A DNA stretch of 64,000 nt. It comes from Selaginella moellendorffii (lineage: Eukaryota > Streptophyta > Lycopodiopsida > Selaginellales > Selaginellaceae). The stretch is from assembly GCF_000143415.4 (NCBI RefSeq), contig NW_003314319.1, positions 68,954 through 132,953 on the forward strand, in the 5' to 3' direction. Shown in pieces: positions 24,049-35,900 of the stretch. The notes beneath the pieces are model-generated. The model saw only the letters and a list, made by a program, of their open reading frames with translations. It was not told the origin of the DNA and ran no database searches. The translations under genes and the position numbers were made by a program. Position 1 is the stretch's first letter. Each line of letters starts with the position of its first letter.

Positions 24049-24407
24049 TGTCAAGACCCCCAACAAGATCAAGATTGGAAATGCAGAAGACAAAGAGAAA
24101 AGCTAGTAGAAATGAAAAAAAAGCCTTAGACTGGTGTTGATTCAGATTGTGGAGAAATGGAACAAAGCTAACTTATATATACTATAGGTTGATGAAGCTC
24201 CACCACTCTTGGATCAAGGACAGCTTAAATATAGCTGAGGTTGAAGAGGCGCCACATCATCATCAGAATGTGGCTCAAGACTCAGGAATCGTACAGGAAA
24301 TCAAAAAGTCAGGAATAGGGAAGTATCTTGAGAGTTAGGAATGTGGTCTGCAAGTCAGGAATCTGGTGAGAGTCAGGAATGTGGCAAGAATTGGGGGATT
24401 CCTGACA
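24049..24407 (-). repeat. 3' LTR of chromovirus
   Basis: 359 bp, TG..CA on either strand. It is preceded on the minus strand by the purine tract GAGGAGGAGGTGC. It matches 51042-51363. Confidence 0.85.
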
Positions 24408-24418
24408 GCACCTCCTCC

Positions 24419-25696
24419 TCAAGAATGAGTGGAATGAGGACGTGAATGAGAACGAAGAGGAGGATGAGATGGGCAGTGAGGGATGGGAGATGGAGAAAAA
24501 GAATGAGGACTGGGACGAAAAGGATAGCGGTAGTGGAAGTCCTGAACAAGGTCAGGAGAATGAATCAGGTTGTCCGCAAGTTCCCAAGTGCATTCCTCAA
24601 GTCTGTAACCCTTCCAGTCTACCAGATAGTAGAGTTTAGACCGTGAGATCTTGGAATCAAGGATGTCCAAAACCTTGTACTCAGACCCATCCTCGAGCTG
24701 CACTGGTGGAGGCAGAGGAATGACCCAATTTGAAATAAGATTGGGAATATAAGGCTCAAAGATAGAGGAGTGAAAAACAGGGTGAATTTAATATGATGAG
24801 GGAAGTGCAAGGCGATAAGTGACAGGATTAATGATGGCAGTGATAGAAAAAGGATTGAGGCATTTGAAATCAAGTTTGGGACATGGCCTGGTGGTGAAAA
24901 TATTTCACTTGAGGAGCTAGACTCTATCCCCGATATTGTAAGAGGGACAATCCTGACGATGGACATTGGCAAATGTTTTGTGAGATTCATAAGCATGATG
25001 GAAGTGGAAGGAGATGGAGGTGTGGATTTCCTGGAGGTTGGAGACAAATGCCTCAGAGCGAGGATTTGAACGAGAGGATTCGGATGGAGAAGGAAGTGAG
25101 AGATTGAATCGGGGGTTTCGGCCAGAGTTCACAAAGAAGGGGGAAACTCGAAGGGAGGAATGAACAAAATTGTTATAGGAGAACTCAGTAAGGGGAAGGA
25201 TATCGAACTAGTCATCCTGATGATAGTTGATAAAGCACCTCAGGAATTGTTCCAACGTTTGAATCGTTCACTCGGACTGTCCATCAATTTGAGGATGATA
25301 TGCCAAAGAGAGGTTGGCCTTCATTCCAAGCAGCTGCAATAACCGTTGCTAGAAATGAGAGATGAACTGAGGTCCTTGATCCGAAACCACATTTGTAGGA
25401 ATCCCACAAAGTCGGAAAATTTCTCTGAATACCAGTCTTGCCATATCCTCGCCCAAAAACCCCTTTGTACACAGTAGGAAGTGCGCCATCTTTGTGAAGC
25501 GATCCACCACAACTAAAATGCTGTTAAAACCTCCAGAACTCAGAAAATCACTCAAGAAATCCATGGAGATGGATTCCCAAGGACCTGAAGGGACCGAGAG
25601 AGGACGAAGCAAATTTGAAGGAAGGTGGCGAGGTACCTTATTCTGGGAGTAAGTGTCATAAGAGGTAACAAAAGCTTTGATGTAGTCATCTATGTA
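24419..25696 (-). pseudogene. Integrase and chromodomain of chromovirus
   Basis: Reading left from the MULE junction: IDDYIKAFVTSYDTYSQNK (zinc-finger end), GPWESISMDFLSDF and SILVVVDRFTKMAHF (first catalytic Asp regions), GIPTNVVSDQGPQFIS (second Asp), a GPY-like region, and YLVDWKGYRLEECTWELADN (chromodomain). This order is diagnostic for plant chromoviruses, whose chromodomain is thought to steer integration to heterochromatin. Frame breaks occur at about 25350, 25050 and 24700. The 5' part of the integrase lies beyond the MULE at 47515-47600. Confidence 0.85.
25688..25696. repeat. Left 9-bp target duplication of MULE-like element
   Basis: ATCTATGTA, paired with GTCCATGTG at 47506-47514. 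The three differences are all transitions. Both lie at the same codon position (x-x-Asp) of the chromovirus integrase, and removing the element restores a continuous integrase frame. Confidence 0.75.
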
Positions 25697-25760
25697 GGGA
25701 TGGTCCAAAGTTGAGTTGAGCTCAATTCAACACAAGTCAACTCAATTCAATATAGTCAAT
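25697..25760. repeat. Left terminus of MULE-like element
   Basis: GGGATGGTCCAAAGTTGAG, then TTGAGCTCAATTCAAC and CAACTCAATTC repeats. It pairs with the right terminus 47445-47505. Confidence 0.65.
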
Positions 25761-26050
25761 AAGAAGTATTACAAAGGAAATCTAAATTGAATAAATGAAT
25801 GTTCTAGCAAACTTTAAAATATTAAAATACATAAATATCTGAGTTAAAAGTTTCTATAAGACTGAAATGTTTAAAAAAGACAAAGTTCATGAGAACCTAT
25901 CTTTTATAAAACTATATTATTTTATTATGACAACTGTTACAGCTGTCATATTTGATACTTAATCTCATATTTGACTACTTAATATTTTGAATACTTTTAC
26001 AGCTGTAGATACTATTCCTTCATTCAAATTTTTTTTTAGGGTTCTTGAGA

Positions 26051-26301
26051 ATATGGGAAGCAAGGAAAATACAAGATTTGTGAGTAAAAGTTGTAGTGCA
26101 AAGGAATGTAAAAATGTTAATTTTGTTTCACAACCACAATCTCTATATTACACTCCTGGTCCTTATTACCTATCTGGGAATGTAGAGACCACTATCACGA
26201 TTGATAAAAATGCTCTTGTTACTTTTGAAATAACAGTCCAGAGCAAGAGAAATGAAGAAATGAACAGCACGGCGGAAAGCACCAAGAAATCTACTCCATA
26301 A
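26051..26301 (+). CDS. Small hypothetical frame in MULE-like element
   Basis: 83 residues from ATG 26051 to the stop at 26299-26301. It has a polar, Ser/Lys-rich tail and a middle segment SLYYTPGPYYLSGNVETTITI. No family was recognised. It may be an exon of a longer gene or not coding. Confidence 0.3.
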
Positions 26302-26823
26302 AACTTTTCATAACATTTGTAATTTACATATTAATTCATATAAAAAACTTTGTTTCCTGCTTTTATCGCAATCCTCTCATATGATAAGACCAAGGTATAT
26401 TTTTCAGTGAATCCTCATTAAAAGATTTTGGGAATTGTTTGTAAATAATAATAAAAGAAATCAAAATCTTTCGAAAGACTCAAAAGTAATATCAACTTTT
26501 TCTACATTTCCAAGATTAAAAGGAAATCTCACATGAGAGAATGGTAGCGTGCCAACGTGCTTTGCCACTATAATGTGGTCTATATTTCCTTGTAGTTTAT
26601 TTCCCTAGACATTTGGCATGTGTAAAAAAGAATATATGTGTAGCAAAGTAGGATTCATCATAATGATAGAGCATATGTATGCACGATAATCTAAAATTCT
26701 AGAAGCTCTTATGTTTACAAGAAAGCTATGATTATAAAGCCCCATTTCCAAGACTGACATTTAAAGAATTTAAATATTATCAGTGTCATAATAAATAAAC
26801 CTCATTCCCAAGACTAAAATTTA

Positions 26824-26833
26824 GTATATAAAC
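26824..26833 (+). promoter_or_regulatory. Possible TATA box
   Basis: GTATATAAAC about 70 bp upstream of ATG 26901. Confidence 0.4.
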
Positions 26834-26900
26834 TATCTAGAAAAGTTGTAGTCATCGTAGGTTTTTGTTTTCCTTGAGCTCCTTAGAAGTTTGTATTGAA

Positions 26901-27446
26901 ATGGCTCAAAGGAGAGCCATTGCTACTCGTACTTGGCCCCCCAACATTTCATATCAATCTCCACCTCCATCCCCAAGTTCTACCAACATTCCACTTTCAC
27001 CTCCACATAACAATCCTTTTTTTGCTGAGGGCTCTAGTGAAGCTGAACTAGAGCTCCCTATATGTGAAATTCTGAATCTTACTACTAAAGAGGGATTGCC
27101 TCCAGCACTTCAAAAGCAATGCCACATGTTTTTGCAAGATCTTGCTCCTAACATGGCAAGACTATTTGAAAGCACAGAACACTATTACATTCAGTGTCCA
27201 ATATACTACTTTTTTTTGGACAAGACAAATGGCTCTATGGGTTTACAAACTTTTCTTGAGCACTGTAGGAATTGCCCAACGACAGGTCTGGAAAATATGC
27301 ACATGTGGATGTACAATAGATTCAAGAATGAGTTACGGACACATACCCATTATCGCTTTATGGTGAGGAACAACATCCCCTTGGGAAACACTACATCAGT
27401 TAGTGCAAAATATGGGGTTTTTAGGCCACCCTATAGTGGAATGTAA
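26901..27446 (+). CDS. Hypothetical protein in MULE-like element
   Basis: 181 codons from ATG 26901, an intact frame unlike most genes around it. The N-terminal 45 residues are Arg/Pro/Ser-rich. The rest looks globular, with the short segments CHMFLQDLAPNMARLFEST, QTFLEHCRNC and FRPPYSGM at the C-terminus. No domain was recognised. A TATA-like box precedes it. It could be an accessory protein of the element. Confidence 0.5.
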   Translation: MAQRRAIATRTWPPNISYQSPPPSPSSTNIPLSPPHNNPFFAEGSSEAELELPICEILNLTTKEGLPPALQKQCHMFLQDLAPNMARLFESTEHYYIQCPIYYFFLDKTNGSMGLQTFLEHCRNCPTTGLENMHMWMYNRFKNELRTHTHYRFMVRNNIPLGNTTSVSAKYGVFRPPYSGM

Positions 27447-27754
27447 AATCTAGAATTACTTTACTATATTATAGTATTGTCACTATTAAAAGAAAAATAT
27501 AATAAAATGATATTAGTTGTAGGTAACATGCCTTGTTCTAGAAGGTGCTATCATATCACATATAATTGTTTACAAAATGTTGAATGAGGAGATGGCAACA
27601 CACAAGTGTTACAAAGTGATGGTGACAGGTGAGAATGATAATTTACAATTATGATATCTGACATTGACACTGACATCTGACAATTTTACTGACATCTGAC
27701 ACTTTCACTAACATCTAACATATAACAAGTTTTCTATTTTATATAAGGATGCAA
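27447..27754. other. Spacer with small tandem repeat
   Basis: AT-rich. At about 27655-27725 there are three to four copies of TGACATCTGACA-like units. It separates convergent transcription units. Confidence 0.5.
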
Positions 27755-30700
27755 TTAACTTTCTTCTGCCTCATCATCAACATAATGATTTCTTTTATAC
27801 TTCCTCCTATATTGGTATTGTGGGGAAGATTCACCTTGCATATATTGAGCCATGGCTTCTGCATAGTTAGGGAGATTTCCAAAGCCTCCAATTCTAAAAA
27901 CTCTAGGTGACTGTGATCTATAAATTAGAATTAAACATATATTGAAATTTTAATAAACATAATTTACCTCCTTGAGGTTCGAGGCAACTCACGAAATCCT
28001 CTAAACTGGCGTTTGAAGAAATGATGTTCTTCAATAGCAAACACCAACCTACCAGAGTCACATGCTGCCTCTACCATAGAACCACTACCTACTGTGCAAT
28101 CAATCACAACACCATCTGGTGGGCAATAGAGTTCAAGCAAGACTTGCATTGCCGATGGAGTTCGAAATCGGTACCCTGGAAATGTGTTGCGGATTTGCTC
28201 ATCCACAAGGTTGGGTATGATGTTAGTGGAATTGTCGTACCCAGGCAAAGCACGTGTTGCACCTTCGCTATCACGAAACCCATCATGTGTATTTTTGCAG
28301 AAGGCATGATAGGTCCACATCAGAACCTGGAAAATAAAAATGTTTAAAAGTTAGATAAAAATATAAAATACATACTCACCTTTTCAGGCTTCCCTTGGAC
28401 ACCCCTCGTATCAACACTAATAGGATCCATGATGCACCCGGAAGAGAATGACTTGAAATGAACTTCTGTTGCGCACGTCATAAGCTCATACATCCAATTG
28501 GGGTCATTCAATAGGATGAAGACGACATGGCCAGCTTCAAGCATAAGTGCTTTGGACAATAGGAATGCATCGCGTATGTGGTCAGGTGTAAGAAAGTTCC
28601 AATCCTCAACTTTCCCATTGATATCTGAAAGACCATCTGGAAAGTCAAAGAGAATGAAGTCCGCAACTGGGAGCAAGGGCCTTTGTATCTTTCGGCACCA
28701 ATGGTTGAACTGACGCTGTACATCCATGTTGATGTCATCTTCCATGAAAGATGTCAACAATCTACTGTAAGAGCCAATGAAGATACCCACAATGCCTCAT
28801 TATGTTATTGGGGACACAGGATGGACCTATAAAAGAGCTAAGTGAATGAAAAAAACAATAAATAGTATGCTACCATCATATGGCGTGTTATCAATGAGAG
28901 TTCCTCCAACTCCTCTTCACGAGCATCTTGTCAAGCTGGAATGAAATTACTACCAACAGTCATTGCTACAAAAAACATGTATTACCACCTTTAGTTTGTA
29001 AAATTCACTTTTGCTTACCTCAAGGTCGACGTGATATTATGTGAACCACTTGATCATCGTTATTTACTGGTAGAACCTGATCCGGATCTTGGTTGTTTGA
29101 TGGTTGAACTGGAGTATGATCCTGGCTGTCTGGTGGTGGAACACGAACTTGATCTGGAGCTTCCTCATCCTCGTCTCCATCGTCACTTGCATTGCCATTG
29201 TTGCTAGCATTGACAACTTCCTCGCGATCTAGTGTAGAGGTCTCCTTCTCTAGGAGCTCCAACTCCCAAGGGCATTCTATCTTTTGTGCCTTTGGAACTC
29301 TCACAAACATTGTTAGGTACATTCCTCCATCCCTTACACCCTTTGCAACAAGTCGAGTGCAAACTGGTACCTCAAATGGCATGCCTCTATATTGAAGATA
29401 CCTGTAAACAATATATATTAAAAAACAATCTTAGAAATCATATTATACCTATAAGCTGCACGTCACATGAAATAAGGTTGACCATGTTGGCAATCATAAG
29501 TTGTTATGCTTGTAGACTTCTCTAGCAGCCACCCCTCTTCAATCCCTTCCAATGACGTGTTGATGTAGGTGTCGAAAGACATGAATGTGCCATCTAGATC
29601 ATCACCAATGTGTGGTGCCAAGAACTTCTCACCTTCACTTATAGTTTGTGTGATGTAGACAGCCCTTCTCATCATGTTCTCAAATAGTTCTAGCAGTCCT
29701 TTCTCTCTGTTCATCAAGCAGACATTGAGGAACTCCAGAGTCTCTATCTATTGCTTATATGGAAGTTTCGATTTTGCGATATTGTAAATCATGTCATTTG
29801 GAGTTTTGTTCACTGCAAAAGTAACATATGCATAATTGAGAAAAATGAAGTGAGATAAGAAACTTACATTCATGAGAAGAAATTTCAGCTATAGTCTCTA
29901 GCCACTCCTTCGGCCTGCGATTGTTTGCTATGCATACTAATTTCTTCAACTTTGAGGACTTTGCATGCTGAATCTTGTGCTCAATTTGAACGAACTCAGC
30001 TAAGAGCTCTTCCCGACTCTTCTCTGGATATGCAAGTTTGTAAGCATCTTGCTTGACCTTCACTAAAGGCTAAAAACCAAAACAATTAAAAAAGGCTTTT
30101 ATAAAATAAAAGGGAAAGACATACCTTACACCACACGAGCATAAAATTGATTGGGTTGTTGAACCAAGTTGTACCGTCATTTCGAGTGTGAACAAGTGTT
30201 GCGAGATCATCACCATAATGTTGGCGGATGTCATCCTCACTCAAGTCTACCAAAAATCAAAGTTGCTCGATATCATGGATAAGGTTTTGTTTTTGAACAG
30301 CGAATTGCCCAAGCCTACATTTAAACACAACAAAACAAGTTAAAGTGGAGTTAGAGGTAAACTATAAAACTTACACATTGATCTTTTAGTAGGCCAAGAT
30401 AAGTTTGTTGACATCCAAAGGTCCCCTCGCGTAGACATGGCCGATTGGAACGTTAATATGGTAGACGGGATCATCACGAAAATGATCGTCGATACACTTC
30501 ATCCAAGCTCCATATCGGTGGTTACCGTCAATAATTTGGAACATTGTCCCCGCAAACTGTTAAGTCTCAAGATGTCTGATAAGCATGTCATCAAATTTTA
30601 AGGACTTCCTCCTCCAAATAGGATCCCAGCTATTTACAATCTCGGGTGTGATGGTAATGATCTCCGTTGTTCCTGGCTTGCAAAAAGAGACTAGAAACAT

Positions 30701-31009
30701 ACCGATGTTTGTTGCAAGGCCATTTTGTTTGAACAAGCTGTATATATCCAAGTTGACATACTTGGATGCTGTGCGGACAAGGTTCGTCTGTTGCAAATGG
30801 CAAAGTGGGATTTCTCTGATCAAGTCACAAGGGCCTGGCCACTTGAGTGCCTCAAGTGTTTCGTGAACTACTTTTTCCCTTGTCCGCATAACAGTCTCTT
30901 GGAAGCGCTTGTCCACCACGTTGTCAGGAAGGTCTGCAACTCTTTCAGCTCTAGGCTGTTCCTCAAGTTCCCTATCTTGAACACCACTAGATTGCCCAAC
31001 TTCAGGGAT

Positions 31010-31260
31010 TTACATTAGTGGTGGGCCAGTGAGGAGTAAAGTTGGAGGTGGCAGTGGTGATGGTGATGGTGGTGGTGGTGGCGGTGGCGGCGGGGGCGGA
31101 GGCAATAGTGGCAATGGTGGTGGTGGCGGTGGCGATAGCGGTGGTGGAGGTGGTGATGGAGGTGGTGGAGGTGGCAATGGCGATGGTGGAGGTGGTGATG
31201 GTGGAGGTGATGGTGGTGGAGGCGGTGAATCTCTAAGTAGATGTGTCTCTGTTGTGCCAA
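31010..31260 (-). repeat. Proline-coding simple repeat
   Basis: A GGTGGTGGC / CCACCGCCA array that encodes the Pro-rich linker in the frame of the ParB-methyltransferase gene on the minus strand. Gly-rich and His-rich frames over it are artefacts. Confidence 0.7.
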
Positions 31261-31450
31261 TGGACATGTCGATTGTGATGTCGTTGTCAGTGCCGAATTG
31301 AACTTCTCATGTCTTTTTGGCTCCAACAACCTTTTTATGTGTTACAATTTTCCTTTTCTACAAGTGAAAAAATTTTGTTAGTCAAACTAAATAAAGATAA
31401 TAAGAAATTCGAACAGTCAAAGAGAAAAAAATCAAGTGGGCCTAGACTCC

Positions 31451-31696
31451 ACTTCGGGCACTTTGGTTGCCCAGGGGGCTAAGGTTATTCAAATAACCTC
31501 GGCCCCTCCGGCCCCTAAAGTGCCCGAAGTCAAGCTCAGGCTAGCCACCTCAGGCACTTTGGTGGCCGCCAACCCCCTGGGCAGCCAAAGTGCCCGAGGT
31601 GGCCGGCCCGAGTTTGACCTTGGGCAGTTTTGCGGGCCGAGGGGCCGAGGTTATTCAAATAACCTTGGCCCCTCGGCCTGCAAAACTACCCAAGGT
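31451..31696. repeat. Three adjacent GC-rich foldbacks in intron 1
   Basis: Units at 31451-31530, 31547-31600 and 31617-31696. Each is a hairpin with complementary ends (ACTTCGGGCACTTT / AAAGTGCCCGAAGT in the first). The first and third are both 80 bp and share the central palindrome GGTTATTCAAATAACC. They lie in the first intron of the ParB-methyltransferase gene and are far more GC-rich than their surroundings; likely MITE-type insertions. Confidence 0.8.
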
Positions 31697-31825
31697 GGCC
31701 GGCCCTAAAGAAGCAATCAAGAAAAAAACCAAAGGAAAAAAATGGAAGTGGAAGCAATCAAATTGAAACTCACCCTTGGTGGCATCTTTCCTTCCCGATT
31801 TCTTAATCGTGTTAGATTTCTTGTG

Positions 31826-32015
31826 TGCTCAATCTCTTCCGCTGGCACGCTCAATCTCTCCCGCTCATACGCTCAATCTCTCCCGCTCGTGCGCTCAATC
31901 TCTCCCACTCGCGTGCTCAATCTCTCCATCTCTTGCGTGCTCAATCGCTCGATCTCATTCACGCTCAATCCCTCGATCTCCTTCGTGCTCAATCTCTCAA
32001 TCTCTCGCGCGCTCC
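31826..32015. repeat. Tandem repeat in leader of ParB-methyltransferase gene
   Basis: About ten degenerate units of about 18-20 bp related to GCTCAATCTCTCCCGCTC, just upstream (minus sense) of ATG 31785. Telobox-like CCCTAACCCTAA motifs follow at 32050-32090. Confidence 0.7.
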
Positions 32016-32099
32016 ACTCACAATGCGAACAGTAACCTAATCTTGGCGGCTACCCTAACCCTAATCCTGACGGCTGCCCTAACCCTAACCAATCTCTCA

Positions 32100-32915
32100 T
32101 CCTGAGTGTTCATTCCAAATAACCTAGATCTCAACCATCACAATATCTTTGATCTTATTTTATCTTATCATTATTATTATATGTAAATTATGCTTCTTTA
32201 TTTTGTATATTTTAATGATGATATAACTAGCACCTATCAACATTTTTGTTATTAGAGATATGATATTATATTTTATAAATTATCTAGAAAGGATGCATTC
32301 TCATCAATATTTTGTACATATTTTAGAATCGTTATAAGAACTTTAAAGAGTATAAATAAGGCACGTTAAAATGTGTTGTACTATATCCATCTATGAATGG
32401 ATGAATCCTCATCCAGAAATTTATTTTGTGTTGTATTAGATCCTAAACAATAGGCACGTGCTTTAAATGTCATTGAGCAATGTTCACAATTATGGATAAA
32501 ACTTGAGTTGTACTACGAATCAAATCTGTCAATAAAGAATAAGATTTGACAAGATTTATTATCAAGATTTATTATCATCTACCACTTAAAATTTGACAAC
32601 TTGACATATCACACGTACTGATAGTCAAATTGGATCTCTTTTTTTGATACGCTATAGCAGAATGTCACATTATTAACTATCAAACTTCACGTGTTGAAAA
32701 TCTTTCCTTGGATCTATGTGTATACATGCATCAAACATCATAATAGATGACAGTAATATTAATACTATCACACTTGAACATGTTAAATTTGCTATAGAAT
32801 TTAAATTCATTTTGTACGTTGTCTTCTTATTACTTTATTTAAATTTCAATTATGTTTCAATATGGATTTTTACAAATAGCATAAAGAGAGAGAACTCCAA
32901 AACCTATTGAGAAGG
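32100..32915. other. Divergent intergenic region of MULE-like element
   Basis: AT-rich stretch between the minus-strand ParB-methyltransferase leader and the plus-strand transposase. Probably holds both promoters; no specific site could be supported. Confidence 0.4.
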
Positions 32916-35900
32916 ATGAAAAGGTTTCTTTTTCATTTTCGAGATCACCCACCTCAGAGTATTGTTTCTGAAAGTTTTTTATGTCAGCATTTTGATCTTC
33001 GTCTTGGCTCTATTTCTTTAGAGGCTATAATTCGCAATGACACTGGTTTAGTTGCATACTCAGAATTTCTTCTTTCTGGTGTGGGTGAGGGTGGACAACA
33101 ATGGGATTTACAGAATTCCAAGTCGAAGGAGATTCAAGTGTTTGGATCTCCAGTCAAAATACCAAAATGCGCTCCAACCAAAGTGAATGTGAAGCAAAAG
33201 TCAGTTGTTATCCTCTTGTCCTCTTCTAGTTCAAGTGGAGAAGTTATGCTAGTGTCGGCGCCGAATTCACCAACTCCAGCTCCAGCTCCAACTTCAGCAA
33301 TATTCAAAGCCGTTAGCAATGCTTTTCAATTTTCACGCCTCTCAATCGACGTGCACTTGTTTTTGTATAGGCTTGTTAGTGAGTTTCCATCCTCCTACAA
33401 TGGTAACATTTTCTTTGAGCTACCACCTCTTGTCAATAGCACAGGTTCCAAACGGAAGGGGATGGAAACCAAGCAGGATGTCCACAATTGGTGCAAGATC
33501 AAAACTACACACTTCCAACATTTTGAAGTCACAGTGTCTATAGTTCATTGTGGCGGGCATTTAGATTGTGTGGATGAAGTATGCAATCGAGACCGCTATA
33601 GAAACTTTATATTTTTCAAAGGGTTTGCAATCAATCCTCTAGCCTGTGACACCATTGCTGTTGGATTCAAGTGTCGATTCTGCAAAAATGCTCCTCTACG
33701 TCGTGCTATTTGCGAGGCCAAGATGTACTACTTTCTTCCACGGGATGGAATGGCTGGAAGAGTTGTAGTGCATGTTGGCACATATATGCATCCAATGCAG
33801 GAAGGGATACAAAGGAGTTCTTTCAACCGTTTCAAAGATGTTGTGCAGTAAAAGACTATGAGAAACTCATCTACAACTCCGAAACATATTTAGAAGACAG
33901 TCCTCAAGGATTTTATCACAAACACCTTACTCATTCCAGGTTGCCAAAAGACTCAACTTAACGAGGTTAGCTTGCAGGACTTACTACAAGGAGTACAACC
34001 TACTACTAGCCTAAGGAGGTACATCTATTATATTTCATATGTTATAATAATAATTTTTTCTTATATTATATTGTTTAGGATAAAATCTTGGATGTGTGAA
34101 TCTCGAGAGGGGAAGTTGCAATCAAAAAATTGACTCCATCCTTGAATTAAAACGGACCTGTCCATACGAGTTCATCCACGGAAGTTTGTTTCCAGACCAA
34201 GTTGTGAATAAGCAAGAGCGCCCCTTCGTCTTCAAAATGTCTACCATGGGCCCTGCCTTTGGTTTAGATCTTGTCTCCTGAATGGACATGTTTGGGTCCA
34301 GTGACCTTGCAAATGCATGGGAACATTTTGACCATATGGAGCACGTATCGGGTTGGACAACCATGGGAGCTCATGTATATGATCCAAGGTAATTTTTATT
34401 CTTATTATATTGAAATTGTTGTAATATTTATGTTTTCATAGGCTGCGTTGGAACTTAACAATTGCGACAACAGAATTTAAAGTACAAGACCAGACAGCAC
34501 AGGAAATATTTTGGAAGTCCCTCTCCGATATTGTCCTAAAGCGGACTAATAAGCTTGCAAACTTTCGCGGTTTCATGGTAGATGGGGCTGGTGCAAACTG
34601 GAATGGTGTCCGAGCAGTTTTTGGGAATGGTCAGCTATTGGAAGGTCATGAGAGGACTTGTGAGTTCCATTGGGCTCAAAGCCTAAACCAGCACTACCAC
34701 TTTATCAAGCCACAGTTTTAATCAATATTTAAGGAGTTGTGCAAACAATGGCAAGTTGCACTTTCTGAAGAAGAACATGAGGCAAAAGCAAACGAGATTC
34801 GAATGTGGTATCGTGAAGATGGCCATACAAACGTAAATTGCCTACCACAACTTGAGTCATGGTTAGCGTGGTGGGAAGTTAGGATGTTCCAGTGGGGACA
34901 TCACTCTTTTCAGGTTGGTTTCTATTTTTTCTTCTCTTTTTATTACTTTTTAATATTGCATTTTCCATTAGGATCAACCACTTGAGGACCTCGCATACAC
35001 CCCAACTGTGAATCTCTCTGAAAGTAAGCACTAGAGTTGGCGTTCCTCTGAGGCAGGGAAAGGGAAAATGAGTCTATACGAAGCTTGTCTATCAGATTTG
35101 ATACATGCTATAGAGCAATCTTCAAAAGCACTGGCATTCAAGGAAGGAAGATACATGGGAACAAGGCCTTCTGTTGAGATGTTACATGATAGGATGAAGA
35201 GAAAATTAACTCCACCCGCCTGAACAGTGGCAACTGCAATTGAGGAGGTGGTCCGTGGCACATCTATGGAGTATACTCCCCGAACTTCTATTGGTGATAT
35301 GAAGACTGTCCGCTCAAAGTATCGTTTTTTCTTTGCTGGGGAAGATGTTGGTACGGACCTTGGAGCGAAAAGCTCTCACAGGCCTGATATCAAGTACCAT
35401 TTTGCTCCAAGACACCGCTCTTGAACTGAGCCACCTCAAGTGGCTGATGAAGAGAGTGCATCACAACAGGTTGAAATTGCTTACCATAGCGTGGAGCTGA
35501 GGCAATGGGCAATCCGACGCGTGCTAGCAAAATCGAATGTAAGGTGTGTGGGGATGCTTCCGAGGGGCAAGTGTTAGGCCTGGATTCATGGTGACAAATC
35601 TGCTTCTGTTCTAGCCCCATGCTTCTATGGGGAACGAAAGCAAGCAGGATTTTCGAGATAGTGCTGGCTATATTGTTGCAACATCGACGCTAACCATATG
35701 AAGCGGCTTGAAGACACTATAGTGACTAAACCTGATGCAGTACCTAAAGAATGGCCAATTGCTAATGGGGTCGTGCTCACCTCAAAGGAGATTGAAAACC
35801 TTGAGAAATCTGGTTTCAATCTTTGAGAGGAGAGTTGGAGATATGAGTGACAGAACTAGGACTATTCCTACAGAGATGCATAGAAGGCCAGCACGAAAAG

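Larger units (their letters stand above)
27755..31785 (-). pseudogene. ParB-like / DNA amino-methyltransferase fusion gene of MULE-like element
   Basis: Ten exons on the minus strand give one consistent frame: 31785-31774, 31357-30375, 30314-30125, 30069-29868, 29812-29449, 29401-29029, about 28967-28875, 28826-28380, 28326-27968, 27917-27755, all with GT..AG introns. Order in the protein: basic start (MPPRKRK); a proline-rich linker; a ParB/Srx-like domain with IIDGNHRYGAW (about 30545-30515); a long helical middle; an acidic linker; then FILFDFPDG (28655-28634), in the place of methyltransferase motif IV (DPPY-like); then VIDCTVGSGSMVEAA and FAIE (28111-28065), a motif I SAM-binding loop. 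IV before I is the order of beta-class N4-cytosine/N6-adenine methyltransferases. ParB-methyltransferase fusions are familiar in phages and bacterial mobile elements. In-frame stops (about 31298, 31013, 30560, 30385, 30262, 29754, 29465 and in exons 7-8) mark it as a pseudogene. Motif IV is degenerate, so activity is uncertain even for the parent. Confidence 0.7.

Noticed and set aside
31029-31301. Glycine-rich plus-strand frame
   Set aside because: Shadow of a GGT/GGC simple repeat; the minus-strand frame codes the proline-rich linker in phase with the ParB-methyltransferase gene.
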